From NCBI GenBank assembly GCA_031308135.1, contig JAHLJT010009355.1, positions 7,117,074 through 7,181,073 of the forward strand: a stretch of DNA of 64,000 nucleotides, written 5' to 3'. The stretch is from Acheta domesticus. Its lineage: Eukaryota; Arthropoda; Insecta; Orthoptera; Gryllidae. Shown here piece by piece: positions 22,290 to 32,579 of this stretch (position 1 is the first letter of the stretch; every line of letters starts with the position of its first letter). The position numbers and the translations under genes were made by a program. The notes below the pieces were generated by a model that had not been told where the DNA came from, made no database searches, and saw nothing but the letters and a program-made list of their open reading frames with translations.

Positions 22290-23060
22290 GCGTGGCGTCG
22301 CGTGGCGGTGGGGGCGTGGCAGGCGCCGACGTGCCTCGCGGTCTTGGCTCCGCGCCCGAGGGCGCGCGCCGTAGAGGTACGCCGTATCTGGGGCGGATTG
22401 ACAGGTAGAAGTTATATATTGGTTTCCGCGCCCCAGGGGGAGTGTCACGCTTTCGGCTAAGAATGTCAGAAATCCGATTGCAGAGCGAGTTTCATATGTA
22501 CTGCCGTGGAGCAGTGGGAGGTTATTGGATGAGCCCGCCTGACCGACCGCCCTCGGTGGACGGGGCGCGGGGGGACTGGGGAAGGGGCGGGCGGAGGGGG
22601 CGGAAGAAAAGAGTGGGCGGGGTAGGAGGCGGCGAGGGCGACGCAGACGGAGGGATAGTGTTTGGTAGCATGGGTGGGCGAATAGCCATGACACTTAATG
22701 GTACGGGCGGGAGACAAGAGGGCACGGGCGGCCAGCGTGGGCGGACGGCACGGGCGGGCGGTACGAGCGGTACGGGCGTTCGGCACAGGTGGGAGCATGG
22801 ACGGGCGGGCGGCATGGTCGGGCATGAGTGGGAAGCAGGGGCGGGCGGCATGAGCGGGCAGCATGAGGCGGGCGGCACGGGCGGGCGGCACGGGCAGGCG
22901 GGCGAGCGGGTGGCACGGGCGGGCGGCACGGGTGGGCGGCATGGGCGGTTGGCGTTCCGGAGGGCGAGGACAGTCTTCTTTTGTCGTCGTCATGGCAACC
23001 GATATGCGGTGACACGGGATGTCGCGCCGGCGGGAAAGGAAGTCAAATATTTGATGTTCT
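22290..23060 (+). repeat. G-rich CpG island with GGGCGGGCGGCAYG-type minisatellite
   Basis: From about 22,690 to 22,955 the plus strand repeats variants of GGGCGGGCGGCATG and GGGCGGGCGGCACG at irregular 13-20-bp spacing. 22,550-22,630 is G-rich. All frames are open for 100-200 codons on both strands. I read these as by-products of the repeat and not as genes. Confidence 0.7.
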
Positions 23061-24370
23061 GATTTCCGGGATTTCTTCTTATATTGGCCCTCTTGGTCGA
23101 GAATATTGCTTGTATAACAAGAAATGAAAGGAAATGCTTTGGTTCGTTCTGAACGGTTCTATAAGTGGACGCATATAAGATATAAAAAACTTTTGGAATG
23201 CGCGTCATACCAACGCATTTCGTCAAACATTTCTTCACATTTTGAGCAGCTAGAGTACACGTGAAAATGTGTAGGATGTATGTGTAGAAAGCTTAGAAAA
23301 GTTATACATATTCACGATAAGGAAAATAAATTAAAAACAAAATCTTGTTCCGTATCGTTCAGTATTAAGTCTCGAAAATTAAGGAAATGAGGACGGTTTA
23401 CAAATTCTGGAAGAATACAATCACTATTCTCTGCAAACACATAGTTGAACATGATTTTTAAAATGTTATTGAAATATTTTATATTTATCAAGATCCGTAC
23501 ATGTCCCAATCGTCGATTCGCCAACACCAACCTCTAACTAAAGCCATTTCCCAGGAAAGTTTAAAATTTCACAGCTCATGTAAAGAATTAAAATATCTCC
23601 GGAGAATTAAAATATCTCCGGAGAATTAAAATATCTCCGGAAAGGCACAAGTAGATTTTACTTCTGACGTATTTACCAAGTTTTGACTGAAAATGTTGTA
23701 AGCTGACAGAGTTATATGTAAATCCACTTCAATTTTGTCATTTCAGTTGTGATATTTTTCGATTTTTTTAAAATAAATAAGAGGGACAGTAGAGGAATTG
23801 CTCGTAGGGATGGAATATGAACCAAACATAAAATAAGAAAATCCTTTGGGAAATATATGACATATGTCAACTTGTTTGAAAGGCAATACGCTGCACGCAA
23901 AATGAATTGATAGGGGACCATTTCCCACGGTATTTCCCACCAATTCTGAGAGCATGACCTCTTTTGCAATGAAATGGTCTTAAAATTTTTGAGAAGCATT
24001 AATTTTATACACAAACATTTTTGAAAAAGATACAAAGAATTATCATCTCTTGTGAGAACTTGAGTACTAATTTCATCAGGAATATCAGTAGCTCACTACT
24101 ATAAATAGGTTTAATTTCTGGAGAATTTTATTATTTTAAAACAGCACATTTCCCTTTCATCAAATCGGCATATACCCTTGTAAACTAAGTCAACATTTGT
24201 ACAGCACGACAATAAAAAAGCGGCCCAGAATTTTAATTGCGATTTAACATTCAGAGGAGTGCTGATTTTCCCACCAGATCAGACTCCCATCTTCAGAATC
24301 TAACCCCTTTCGAAAGTCTTGGCTGGCGAGACGTCTTTGTAGACTCTTTTTCTCGAAAGGATAATTAGAA
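23060..24370. other. AT-rich stretch with minus-strand chance ORFs
   Basis: AT-rich. A 107-codon minus frame at 23,712-24,035 shows no domain. The only structured element is the 19-bp triplet repeat listed separately. Confidence 0.5.
23584..23640 (+). repeat. 19-bp unit repeated three times exactly
   Basis: AGAATTAAAATATCTCCGG occurs three times head to tail with no mismatch (23,584-23,602, 23,603-23,621 and 23,622-23,640). Each unit contains TCTCCGGAGA across its junction, a 10-bp palindrome. Perfect identity points to a recent expansion. Confidence 0.95.
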
Positions 24371-24379
24371 ATCTAAGAA

Positions 24380-24561
24380 AGCGCCGCCCCCTGGCACCCT
24401 CCCCCGCGGGTGCACGCTCTCCGAGGGCAGAAGGCCGTGGGCAGGGCCACCTGTTACAGTTGCAACGCCCGCCACGGCCTGCTGGGAGGGCGGGCCGGGC
24501 CGTGTTCTTTTCTTGCCGCCAACTTCACGCCTCAATGCCTCCTTTAGCCGCCGCCGTCGCC
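24380..24561. other. GC-rich edge of the island that runs into the assembly gap
   Basis: CpG- and C-rich DNA ending in GCCGCCGCCGTCGCC directly before the run of N. Frames crossing the gap are meaningless. Confidence 0.6.
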
Positions 24562-25561
24562 NNNNNNNNNNNNNNNNNNNNNNNNNNNNNNNNNNNNNNN
24601 NNNNNNNNNNNNNNNNNNNNNNNNNNNNNNNNNNNNNNNNNNNNNNNNNNNNNNNNNNNNNNNNNNNNNNNNNNNNNNNNNNNNNNNNNNNNNNNNNNNN
24701 NNNNNNNNNNNNNNNNNNNNNNNNNNNNNNNNNNNNNNNNNNNNNNNNNNNNNNNNNNNNNNNNNNNNNNNNNNNNNNNNNNNNNNNNNNNNNNNNNNNN
24801 NNNNNNNNNNNNNNNNNNNNNNNNNNNNNNNNNNNNNNNNNNNNNNNNNNNNNNNNNNNNNNNNNNNNNNNNNNNNNNNNNNNNNNNNNNNNNNNNNNNN
24901 NNNNNNNNNNNNNNNNNNNNNNNNNNNNNNNNNNNNNNNNNNNNNNNNNNNNNNNNNNNNNNNNNNNNNNNNNNNNNNNNNNNNNNNNNNNNNNNNNNNN
25001 NNNNNNNNNNNNNNNNNNNNNNNNNNNNNNNNNNNNNNNNNNNNNNNNNNNNNNNNNNNNNNNNNNNNNNNNNNNNNNNNNNNNNNNNNNNNNNNNNNNN
25101 NNNNNNNNNNNNNNNNNNNNNNNNNNNNNNNNNNNNNNNNNNNNNNNNNNNNNNNNNNNNNNNNNNNNNNNNNNNNNNNNNNNNNNNNNNNNNNNNNNNN
25201 NNNNNNNNNNNNNNNNNNNNNNNNNNNNNNNNNNNNNNNNNNNNNNNNNNNNNNNNNNNNNNNNNNNNNNNNNNNNNNNNNNNNNNNNNNNNNNNNNNNN
25301 NNNNNNNNNNNNNNNNNNNNNNNNNNNNNNNNNNNNNNNNNNNNNNNNNNNNNNNNNNNNNNNNNNNNNNNNNNNNNNNNNNNNNNNNNNNNNNNNNNNN
25401 NNNNNNNNNNNNNNNNNNNNNNNNNNNNNNNNNNNNNNNNNNNNNNNNNNNNNNNNNNNNNNNNNNNNNNNNNNNNNNNNNNNNNNNNNNNNNNNNNNNN
25501 NNNNNNNNNNNNNNNNNNNNNNNNNNNNNNNNNNNNNNNNNNNNNNNNNNNNNNNNNNNNN
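24562..25561. other. assembly gap (1000 N)
   Basis: Exactly 1000 unresolved bases, the arbitrary size used by scaffolders. The gap sits between GC-rich flanks: a GCC-rich left edge, and (GGCGGGGGC)-type repeats on the right. The missing sequence is probably more of this low-complexity DNA, and its true length is unknown. Confidence 0.99.
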
Positions 25562-26040
25562 AGGCCGGTATGGCGGGCATGATGGGGCGGCGGGGGCGGT
25601 GGGGTGGCGGGGGCGGTAGGGGCGGTGGAATGGCGGGAGTGATCAGGCGGCGGGGGCGGTGGGGCGAAGGCGGCGGTGGGGGCAGTTGGGGCTTCGGGGG
25701 AGGCGGATTTCGGGGCGGTGGGGCGGCGGGGACGGCAGGGGAAGCAGGGGCGGCGGGGGCGGCGGGAACAGCAAGGGAAGCAGGGGCGTCGGGGGCGGCG
25801 GGGGCGGCGGGGGCGGCGGGGGCGGCGGGGGCGGCGGGGGCGGCGGGGGCGGCGGGGGCGGCGGGGGCGGCGGGGGCGGCGGGGGCGGCGGGGGCGGCGG
25901 GGGCGGCGGGGGCGGCGGGGGCGGCGGGGGCGGCGGGGGCGGCGGGGGCGGCGGGGGCGGCGGGGGCGACGGGGGCGGACGGCGGTGAGTCCCGCCTGCG
26001 AGGGGACGCGTGCTGAGTGCGAGAGAGACGCCGCCTAAGT
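25562..26040 (+). repeat. 9-bp GGCGGGGGC minisatellite and G-rich flank
   Basis: 25,562-25,790 is G-rich with irregular GGCGGGGGCGGT units. From about 25,791 to 25,968 the 9-bp unit GGCGGGGGC is repeated about 20 times nearly without error. Because 9 is a multiple of 3, the three frames give pure AGA, GGG and RRG-type peptides. None is a gene. The plus strand has very high G-quadruplex potential. Confidence 0.9.
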
Positions 26041-26860
26041 GATTGAAAGCTGCGATAATATTGCGGATTTGCACAAATCTGCGTATGACATTCCACCTAA
26101 TGATCAGCTGTCATACGAACCTATTACATTTTGCGGTCTAACAATTTAGCTACAACAACATGTTTCCCCTCGCGCCCATGCATATACATATCTGTCCCCT
26201 GCTCTGGGCGCGTGCGGTCGCGTCTTTTACAAGAACGGGCAGAGGCGGGCGGGCGGACGGGCGGGCGGCTTTTGTTGTCAGAGAAAAATAAACAGATACA
26301 GAGCAAAGGGGGCTGCAGGCGCATTATGCTGCCAAATGTATTAAGAAAAATAATTAGCTTTTGTGATTGATACGGACTCTTTAATATCGCTGGCATTACA
26401 ATAACAAGATGTTTCGAAGTTTAAAAAGCAAGGCAACCGCACACTTGAATAGAAACATTGAGGAACAATGGGATGTTCGTTATAAACAAAACACGTTACA
26501 AAAGTTGTTTATAAAATTTTATAAATACTTTGTCGAAGAATAACTTCTTTAACTCTTCTAAAATAAAATAATTTTATCAACATAAATAATATTTTCATTT
26601 AAGTATTATATTAATTTCTTGAGACTTTTTTTAAATGAATGCAAACGCATGCTGTAGTAATACGGTTAGATTCAACCATATGCATGCTACAGCTTCAATG
26701 GAAGCTGTACCTTCAACCATATTTGTTTGAGCTACGAGCTTGTTGTAAGAAAAAATGGAAGAAGAAATTTAAAATAAAATGAATATGATGATGGGAGAAT
26801 GATATTTTTGTTTGAAAGAATTATTATTGACGTGGGACATGCAATTTCATGAACTAAATA
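26040..26860. other. mostly AT-rich; small CpG patch at 26,170-26,275
   Basis: No gene is recognised. GGGCGGGCGGACGGGCGGGCGG at 26,246-26,267 is a short G-rich repeat. 26,645-26,725 has a weak inverted arrangement of GCATGC and AGCTTC/GAAGCT words. Confidence 0.45.
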
Positions 26861-27420
26861 TGTACAATATTGTGCAAACAATGCGAATCGTTTCCAATTT
26901 CCTTGCGAAAAGAGAATTTTTTGCATGCTATTGTTTTCTTCTCTCCGAGAGCCGAATTTCCGTCTCCAAACGCTCGATATAAAGATTTTGTTCCTTTTAC
27001 GTCGACGCTACGACGTGGGTACCCACCTCGTAATAATCCCGTATTGAGATATATTTTATACGAAATATTTTATTACAAAACATTTTATGAGCCAGGTGAA
27101 ATATATTACTCCATACCTCCACAGCTTTCGCGTATTTTTATTCGCGTTGGCGCCCCATTTTTTCTTTAAGAAACCCATGAACGGGCCTTTTTTTTTCGCT
27201 CTCCCGAGCTGGGTGTTATTCATAGGTTTTATTTTCCTATAAACTATAGGAGGATTCGGGCTACGTTCGTGCGAACGGAATTTTTTCCTCTTCGCTCCAT
27301 CGGCCTCCTGATTTACACGGGAACGAGCGTAGGGGGCCGTGGCGGGCGCGGGCGGGGGAGGCGCTGGAGGGGGTGCAGGCTCGATATAACGCCTCGGCGA
27401 GCCTTTTTATGTCACCATAA
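26860..27420. other. mixed-composition unique-looking segment (possible regulatory DNA)
   Basis: It is non-repetitive, with patches such as TGCATGCTATTGTTTTCTTC (SOX-like ATTGTT), GACGTGGGTACCCACCTCG (palindromic GTGGGTACCCAC) and GCGTATTTTTATTCGCGTTG (palindrome-like CGCG...CGCG). No ORF has coding features. This is a candidate conserved non-coding element, on composition only. Confidence 0.3.
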
Positions 27421-27670
27421 AGGGGCGGCACCGCTCGGCTCCCGAGGAACCGAACGATGCTTAGCGCCGCTGCGCGGGAGTCGGTTGGGAACGAATCTTG
27501 GGAGACGGTTCGCCCGCCGTCGTCGTCGGGGATATTGCGCGGGAGAATCTGGAACGCCGCTCTCCATCGACGTGCGGCCCCGCCCCTCCGCGGGGCGAAG
27601 CCAAGGCGGAGGGAGGTGAGCGGGGCGGTGGGAGGAGAAGCAGCTTCCTGTTCTTCGACAGTCTTCGTTC
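27300..27670. other. CpG-rich island
   Basis: GC-rich and CpG-dense, with overlapping open frames on both strands and no motif. Confidence 0.45.
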
Positions 27671-29165
27671 AAAATGAGTCAACATTTCACCTTGTTCACT
27701 TCTCCGATGTAATATTCACGATGTCGCAGAAAACTGTTTTCTGTAATATGCAGTGCAATATTGAGTGGGAATAGGAGAGTAACAGACAGGATTATGCGTC
27801 ATTATACAGCATTGTACACCAGGTAGAATTAATGTATTGACACTTGTTCAGTGTCATTATTTGAGGCGACTGGCGGGATTTGAAACCACTCATTAAAAAA
27901 AATTATATATATTTATTTATATATTGTTTCATTTGCTGAGCTTGTCAACTCGTGGTGGCTGAAATTAATATGAATTATATTAGTCGTCTTAGAATGTGAA
28001 ACGTGTATTGAGATAAAATCCCTTGTAGTTCTGTGTTATTAATTTATAATTCATCATCGTAACATATTCTTTAATGAAATGGGAACTTTATTTCAAATTC
28101 AGTCTGAAACGTTTTTATGAAAAGAATAGAGTTCACACAGAGATTTTTCAAGAAATAATTGTTGTCTTCTTTAGATATACTAAATATACCCTGAAGAGAC
28201 AAAAAAATTAACAATTTTGTAAAAACCAATATTGGTGATTTTTCTGTATTGTTAGTGCTTAAAAAATACATTTCTTTACATTTATTTTAGTGTTTATATG
28301 TTTTCTTTACTCCCTATCCTCTGCTTCAACTTACTCGACGTTTCCATTATTCTCGGTTCTTTGGTCAACTTTATTTTTAAAGACATAATATTCAAAATAA
28401 ACTTCATATAAGGAAATTGATGTGTTATAATTTAGGGAACTAAACTAAGTATTTCAATTTCATATTCAGTAAATTTTGAAATTAAACAGATACAGCATAA
28501 GAAATTGATTATCTAATAGTCGCAATCGTGAGGTATCGTTTCTTTTTCTTTTAGCTTGCAGTATTACATAATGGAAACATTTGTTAAAGGATGAATGTAT
28601 GTGTTAATTATAAGGTAATTGTGTGAGTACATTTTTAAATTCCATTATTTCAATACAGAACATCAAAAGAAGGGCTTAAAATATTTTATAGCACAATGAA
28701 CTAGTGTTATGCGAAAAACTGGCCACGTCGTTTAATCACACACTCACGTTAGTTCGAAAACGCACAGAAATAATTTAAGATTTCCTAGTCCATGTTTCCT
28801 TCCGTTAAAGAAAATCTGCCCTTGTTTCGTCTCTGGGCGCCATGCCACGATGTTGGATTCACCGCTTTAAGTCCAAAAATGGCAACCTAATTTCTCCTAT
28901 CCATCGCCGCAGGCACTTTCAGCCATGACAGAAATACGCAGTTACTCAACTCTTCTGTTCTTGGGAACAAGAGCCTGGAGACGTCTTTCGATAAAATACT
29001 TCACCTTCAACACTTCGGGCGCCGATACTTTTCCCCCTCCCAGCTCGCAGCTCTTATTTCAGCCACTCCTCCTTTCGCTCCCGCGCTTTTCTCGCGTTTC
29101 TACTTCTCCGCTCTCCCTTCTCCTTAATATATATAGAGACCGGTGAGGTGATGAATTATGTTTCC
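27670..29165. other. AT-rich stretch
   Basis: AT-rich with no gene seen. TATATATAG at 29,130 precedes the next GC island and is TATA-box-like, but there is no supporting start site. Confidence 0.5.
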
Positions 29166-29167
29166 AT

Positions 29168-29995
29168 TTGTATCGGCGAAAGGAGCAGGGGTGCGCGGGG
29201 GCGAGAGAGGGGGAAAAGGCGCCGGGGGAGGGGGGAGACAGGACGGAGGCGGCGGCTGCCTCTCTCCCCGACGTCGTACCTTCTCCCTTCTCTCCTTTTG
29301 ACAGTAGAATTGGTTATTTATTAGTTATCGTTTCCAACAATACTTGTCATCGCCCGGAGAGGAGAAGTGAGGGTCCGGCGGGGGCGGAGAAGGAAAGGAT
29401 GCTCGCTGCTTCCATCCGGGTGTGGAGCGGGGATGGAGGAGGGGCGGGGCGCGGAGGGGCCGTCGTGGGTGGGACGGTGGCGGGGGTGGAGCCAGGGCGG
29501 GAAAAGGGCGGGACGCGTAGGTGGGACAGAAGGGGGCGGAGGCGGAGGTGGTGTCGGGGCGGGGGCGGTGTCGGGGTGGAGGTGGTGGCGGGGTGGGGCG
29601 GTGGCGGGGCCGGGGGCGAGGTGGGGTACGGAGGGGGTGTGGGTAGGAGGGAGGCGGGGGTGGGGCGGAGGCGATGTCGGGACGGAGGCGGTGTCGGGGC
29701 GGGGGCGATGTCAGGACGGGAGCGGTGTCGGGGCGGGGGCGGTTGTCGGGGCGGGGGGCGGTTGTCGCGGCGGGGGCGGGGCGGAGCGGGGGGCGGGGCG
29801 GAGCGGGGGCGGGGCGGGGGCGGTGTCAGGTCGGGGCGGTGGCGGGGACGGCGGTGGGGATGAGGACGGGGACGGAATCGTGGGCGGGCTGGGGACGGAG
29901 GCGAAAGTGGAGTAGGGGCAGCGGCTGCAGTGAGCGGTCAGTCTGTGGCGGCGTTGGGAGCATCGGTCGCGAGGATTTGGCGGTGGCGGCAACTG
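29168..29995 (+). repeat. G-rich minisatellite island (GGCGGTGTCGGGGC-type)
   Basis: Between 29,400 and 29,900 the plus strand repeats variants of CGGGGCGGGGGCGGTGTCGG and GGCGGTGGCGGGG at irregular spacing. Three plus frames are open for 150-230 codons together, giving Gly/Arg-rich or Trp/Gly-rich chains typical of such repeats and not of a protein. Confidence 0.75.
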
Positions 29996-30780
29996 TGACG
30001 CATAAATGGATTTCGGTCACCTTTCAAGGACAAGTGGCGACATCGGGGCCAGTGGTGGGTTGCAGAGATCGCGTGTCTGTGTGTGTTTTGACGGAGAGTT
30101 GCATTGACGGCAATGACTGTCACTGTCGAAGGTGTTGAAAAATTGAAGGAATGTAATTCAATGTAAATAATGTGCAAATCAATCAGTAAGTGTAAAAATA
30201 CCATACTGGATTGACTTTCAAATGCAGATTTTCTAATGTGAACGGGGCGCTAAATTGAACAATTGCCAAGGACCGATATTATTAGAACATGTTAAAAGTA
30301 TTTCTTCTTCGTCTTCTTCTTCTTTTTCTTCTTCCACTGCTGGTGCTCCTCTTGTGCTGCTGCACCTTCTCTTGTTCCCCTTGTTCTGTCAGTCTATCAG
30401 TCAATTTAGCCTAGTCCATTCTCACTATGAGAGCCGGTATTTCTAGTACCTCACACCGACCGACCTCACAACCTCACCCTCAGTGTTGGTCTCGTTCTTT
30501 TTTTCTCTCTTTCCGATTTACCAATTGTTTTAGTACAAGCCTCCCTGTTACTGGGATTACTTTATGAATATTCAGAAAAATATTAAAAGTTATTTCGTAA
30601 TATAATTAAGATACATATCTGGCATATGTCAAAACAAGTAAGTATAGGACATGTATTCTTGTGGGAGAAGTTGACACGGATTGGAAGAGGATAGAACAAA
30701 AAGGGATAAATACCTATCCGAATGAAGGGCACCAATGGATAGGCGATAACCAAATTGTGCAAACTTCTTAACAAACGACC
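29995..30780. other. AT-mixed DNA with (CTT)n run
   Basis: A CTT/TTC microsatellite lies at about 30,303-30,337. CCACTGCTGGTGCTCCTCTT follows it. No gene is recognised. Confidence 0.5.
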
Positions 30781-31630
30781 ACCCGATCCCGTGTGTGCGC
30801 AAGCGGCGCGTCTCGGAGACCTGAAAGTTGAGGGGAGGGGGGGGGGGCACAATAGCGACTTGCAGATGGACGAGCGAAGCGCCAAGTGAACGGGAAGCGG
30901 TGGCGACGGTGGCGGCGGGGGGGGGGGGTGAGAAAGCGCCCCGCGCCACGCCCATAGACAAAAGGCGAGCGCCGTGCGTGGAAGGGGTGACGCAGTAGCG
31001 GCCCGCTGACAGAGAGACGAAGCAAACCGAGACTATTGTTTCGGGTGACAGATAAAAAATATGACACCCCAAGTAATTTCTTCCATTGTGATATCGAGGT
31101 ACCAGATCCCTCCCGCCGTGTCGGTAGCTCTAATTTTTTTCCGCGCGCCTGATACAATAGTCTCGGGCTTCATGATGAGCCAGGGGGAGGAGGAATTTTT
31201 AAGGTTTGATATATCGATACATTACGAAGAAAAGATCGATTATTATTACGTATTTCCTTAGCGAGGCGAGCGAGAACACGCAAAAAAAAAAGGAGAGAGG
31301 AAATTTAAAACCCGTGAGCGGCGATTTGTAAAACAAGCGGTGTCTCCGTGTGTGTAGATGTCGCGACATATGAATCGATCATATCCATTCCTATATTCTT
31401 TTTACGCTCGAAGCCTCTGCCAGGCATTAGCGAGCTTCGGAGCGAGGGAAAGCGAGTAATTGATGGTCCGTGCGCGGGGCAGATACGGGATTTAAAGCGA
31501 TTATCTGGAGAATTTCGGGCGCCGCTCAATCTTCGGTCGCCGTGAGCCTGCGCGCTCATTGTGGGGCGCGCCGCCTCCGCCTCCGCCTCCGCCTCACGCT
31601 GACAGGCGCTGCCGCTCCGATATCGGTCGT
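30780..31630. other. CpG island with G-runs, then mixed-composition segment
   Basis: Two long G runs (about 30,833-30,847 and 30,917-30,928) lie in a CpG-rich block to 31,020. 31,040-31,560 is unique-looking, with AT-rich words among GC-rich ones (for example TTGATATATCGATACATTAC). A (CCTCCG)n hexamer run lies at about 31,570-31,592. No gene is recognised. Confidence 0.4.
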
Positions 31631-31633
31631 CCG

Positions 31634-32575
31634 GGCACGCCCCCGCCGCCGTCAAACGCGCGGATACGCGACACTGGGTTCGGCGCTGCACGCACTTCAG
31701 AGTGCCAGTTAGATTAAAGAAACGATTGTTGGCGAAAAATTCTACCTACTGTATGGGGTAGTTTTTTTGTTTAGAAAATATTTAATATTTATTATTGAAA
31801 AATGATTTTGAGTTTGAGGGGACGGGTACTCCCCCTCAGCCGTCAAACGCGCGTATATGCGACACTCGACTCGGCCGAACGAACTCCGGTGCCCGTTAGA
31901 TTAAAGAAACGATTGTTGGCGAAAAAATTCTACCTACTGTATGGGGTAGTTTTTTTTGTTTAGAAAATATTTAATATTTATTATTGAAAAATGATTTTGG
32001 GTTTGACGGGGCGGCCACGCCCCCGCCGCCGTCAAACGCGCGGATACGCGACGCTCCGCTCGGCCGCACGCACTTCAGAGAGCCAGTTAGATTAAAGAAA
32101 CGATTGTTGGCGAAAATATTCTACCTGCTGTATGGGGTAGTTTTTTTTTCGTTTAGAAACTATTTAATATTTATTATTGAAAAATGATTTTGGGTTTGAC
32201 GGGGCGGCCACGCCCCCGCCGCCGTCAAACGCGCGGATACGCGACACTGGGTTCGGCTGCACGCACTTCAGAGTGCCAGTTAGATTAAAGAAACGATTGT
32301 TGGCGAAAATATTCTCCCTGGTGTATGCGGCAGTTTTTTGTTTAGAAACTATTTAATATTTCTTATTGAAAAATGACTTTTGGTTTGAGGGGGCGGGTGT
32401 GCCCCCTTCGCCGTCAAACGCGCGTATATGCGACACTCGACTCGGCCGAACGCACTCCAGGGCCCGTTAGATTAAAGAGACGATTGTTGGCAAAAAAATT
32501 GTACCTGCTGTATGGGGTAGTTTTTTTGTTTAGAAAATGTTTAATATTTATTATTGAAAAATTATTTTGAGTTTA
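31634..32575 (+). repeat. satellite-like tandem array, about 4.9 units of 190 bp, two subtypes
   Basis: The anchor word GTCAAACGCG occurs at 31,651, 31,842, 32,031, 32,224 and 32,413, giving periods of 191, 189, 193 and 189 bp. Each unit has a CpG-rich half followed by an AT-rich half with TTAGATTAAAGAAACGATTG, TGTATG-GG-AGTTTTTT and TTATTGAAAAATGATTTTG. Units 1, 3 and 4 (type A) have CGGATACGCGAC and GCACGCACTTCAGAG. Units 2 and 5 (type B) have CGTATATGCGACACTCGACT. The order is A-B-A-A-B, so a 573-bp three-unit period fits. The half-GC, half-AT design is unusual. Confidence 0.95.
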
Positions 32576-32579
32576 TCGC

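Noticed and set aside
22442..23062. 206-codon plus-strand ORF and overlapping minus ORFs
   Set aside because: They come from the GGGCGGGCGGCAYG minisatellite and are collagen-like only because of GC-rich repetition.
24460..26096. Frames of 370-520 codons on both strands
   Set aside because: They are formed by reading through 1000 N and a 9-bp GC repeat.
29168..30138. 231-, 182- and 154-codon plus-strand ORFs
   Set aside because: Low-complexity G-rich minisatellite with all three frames open.
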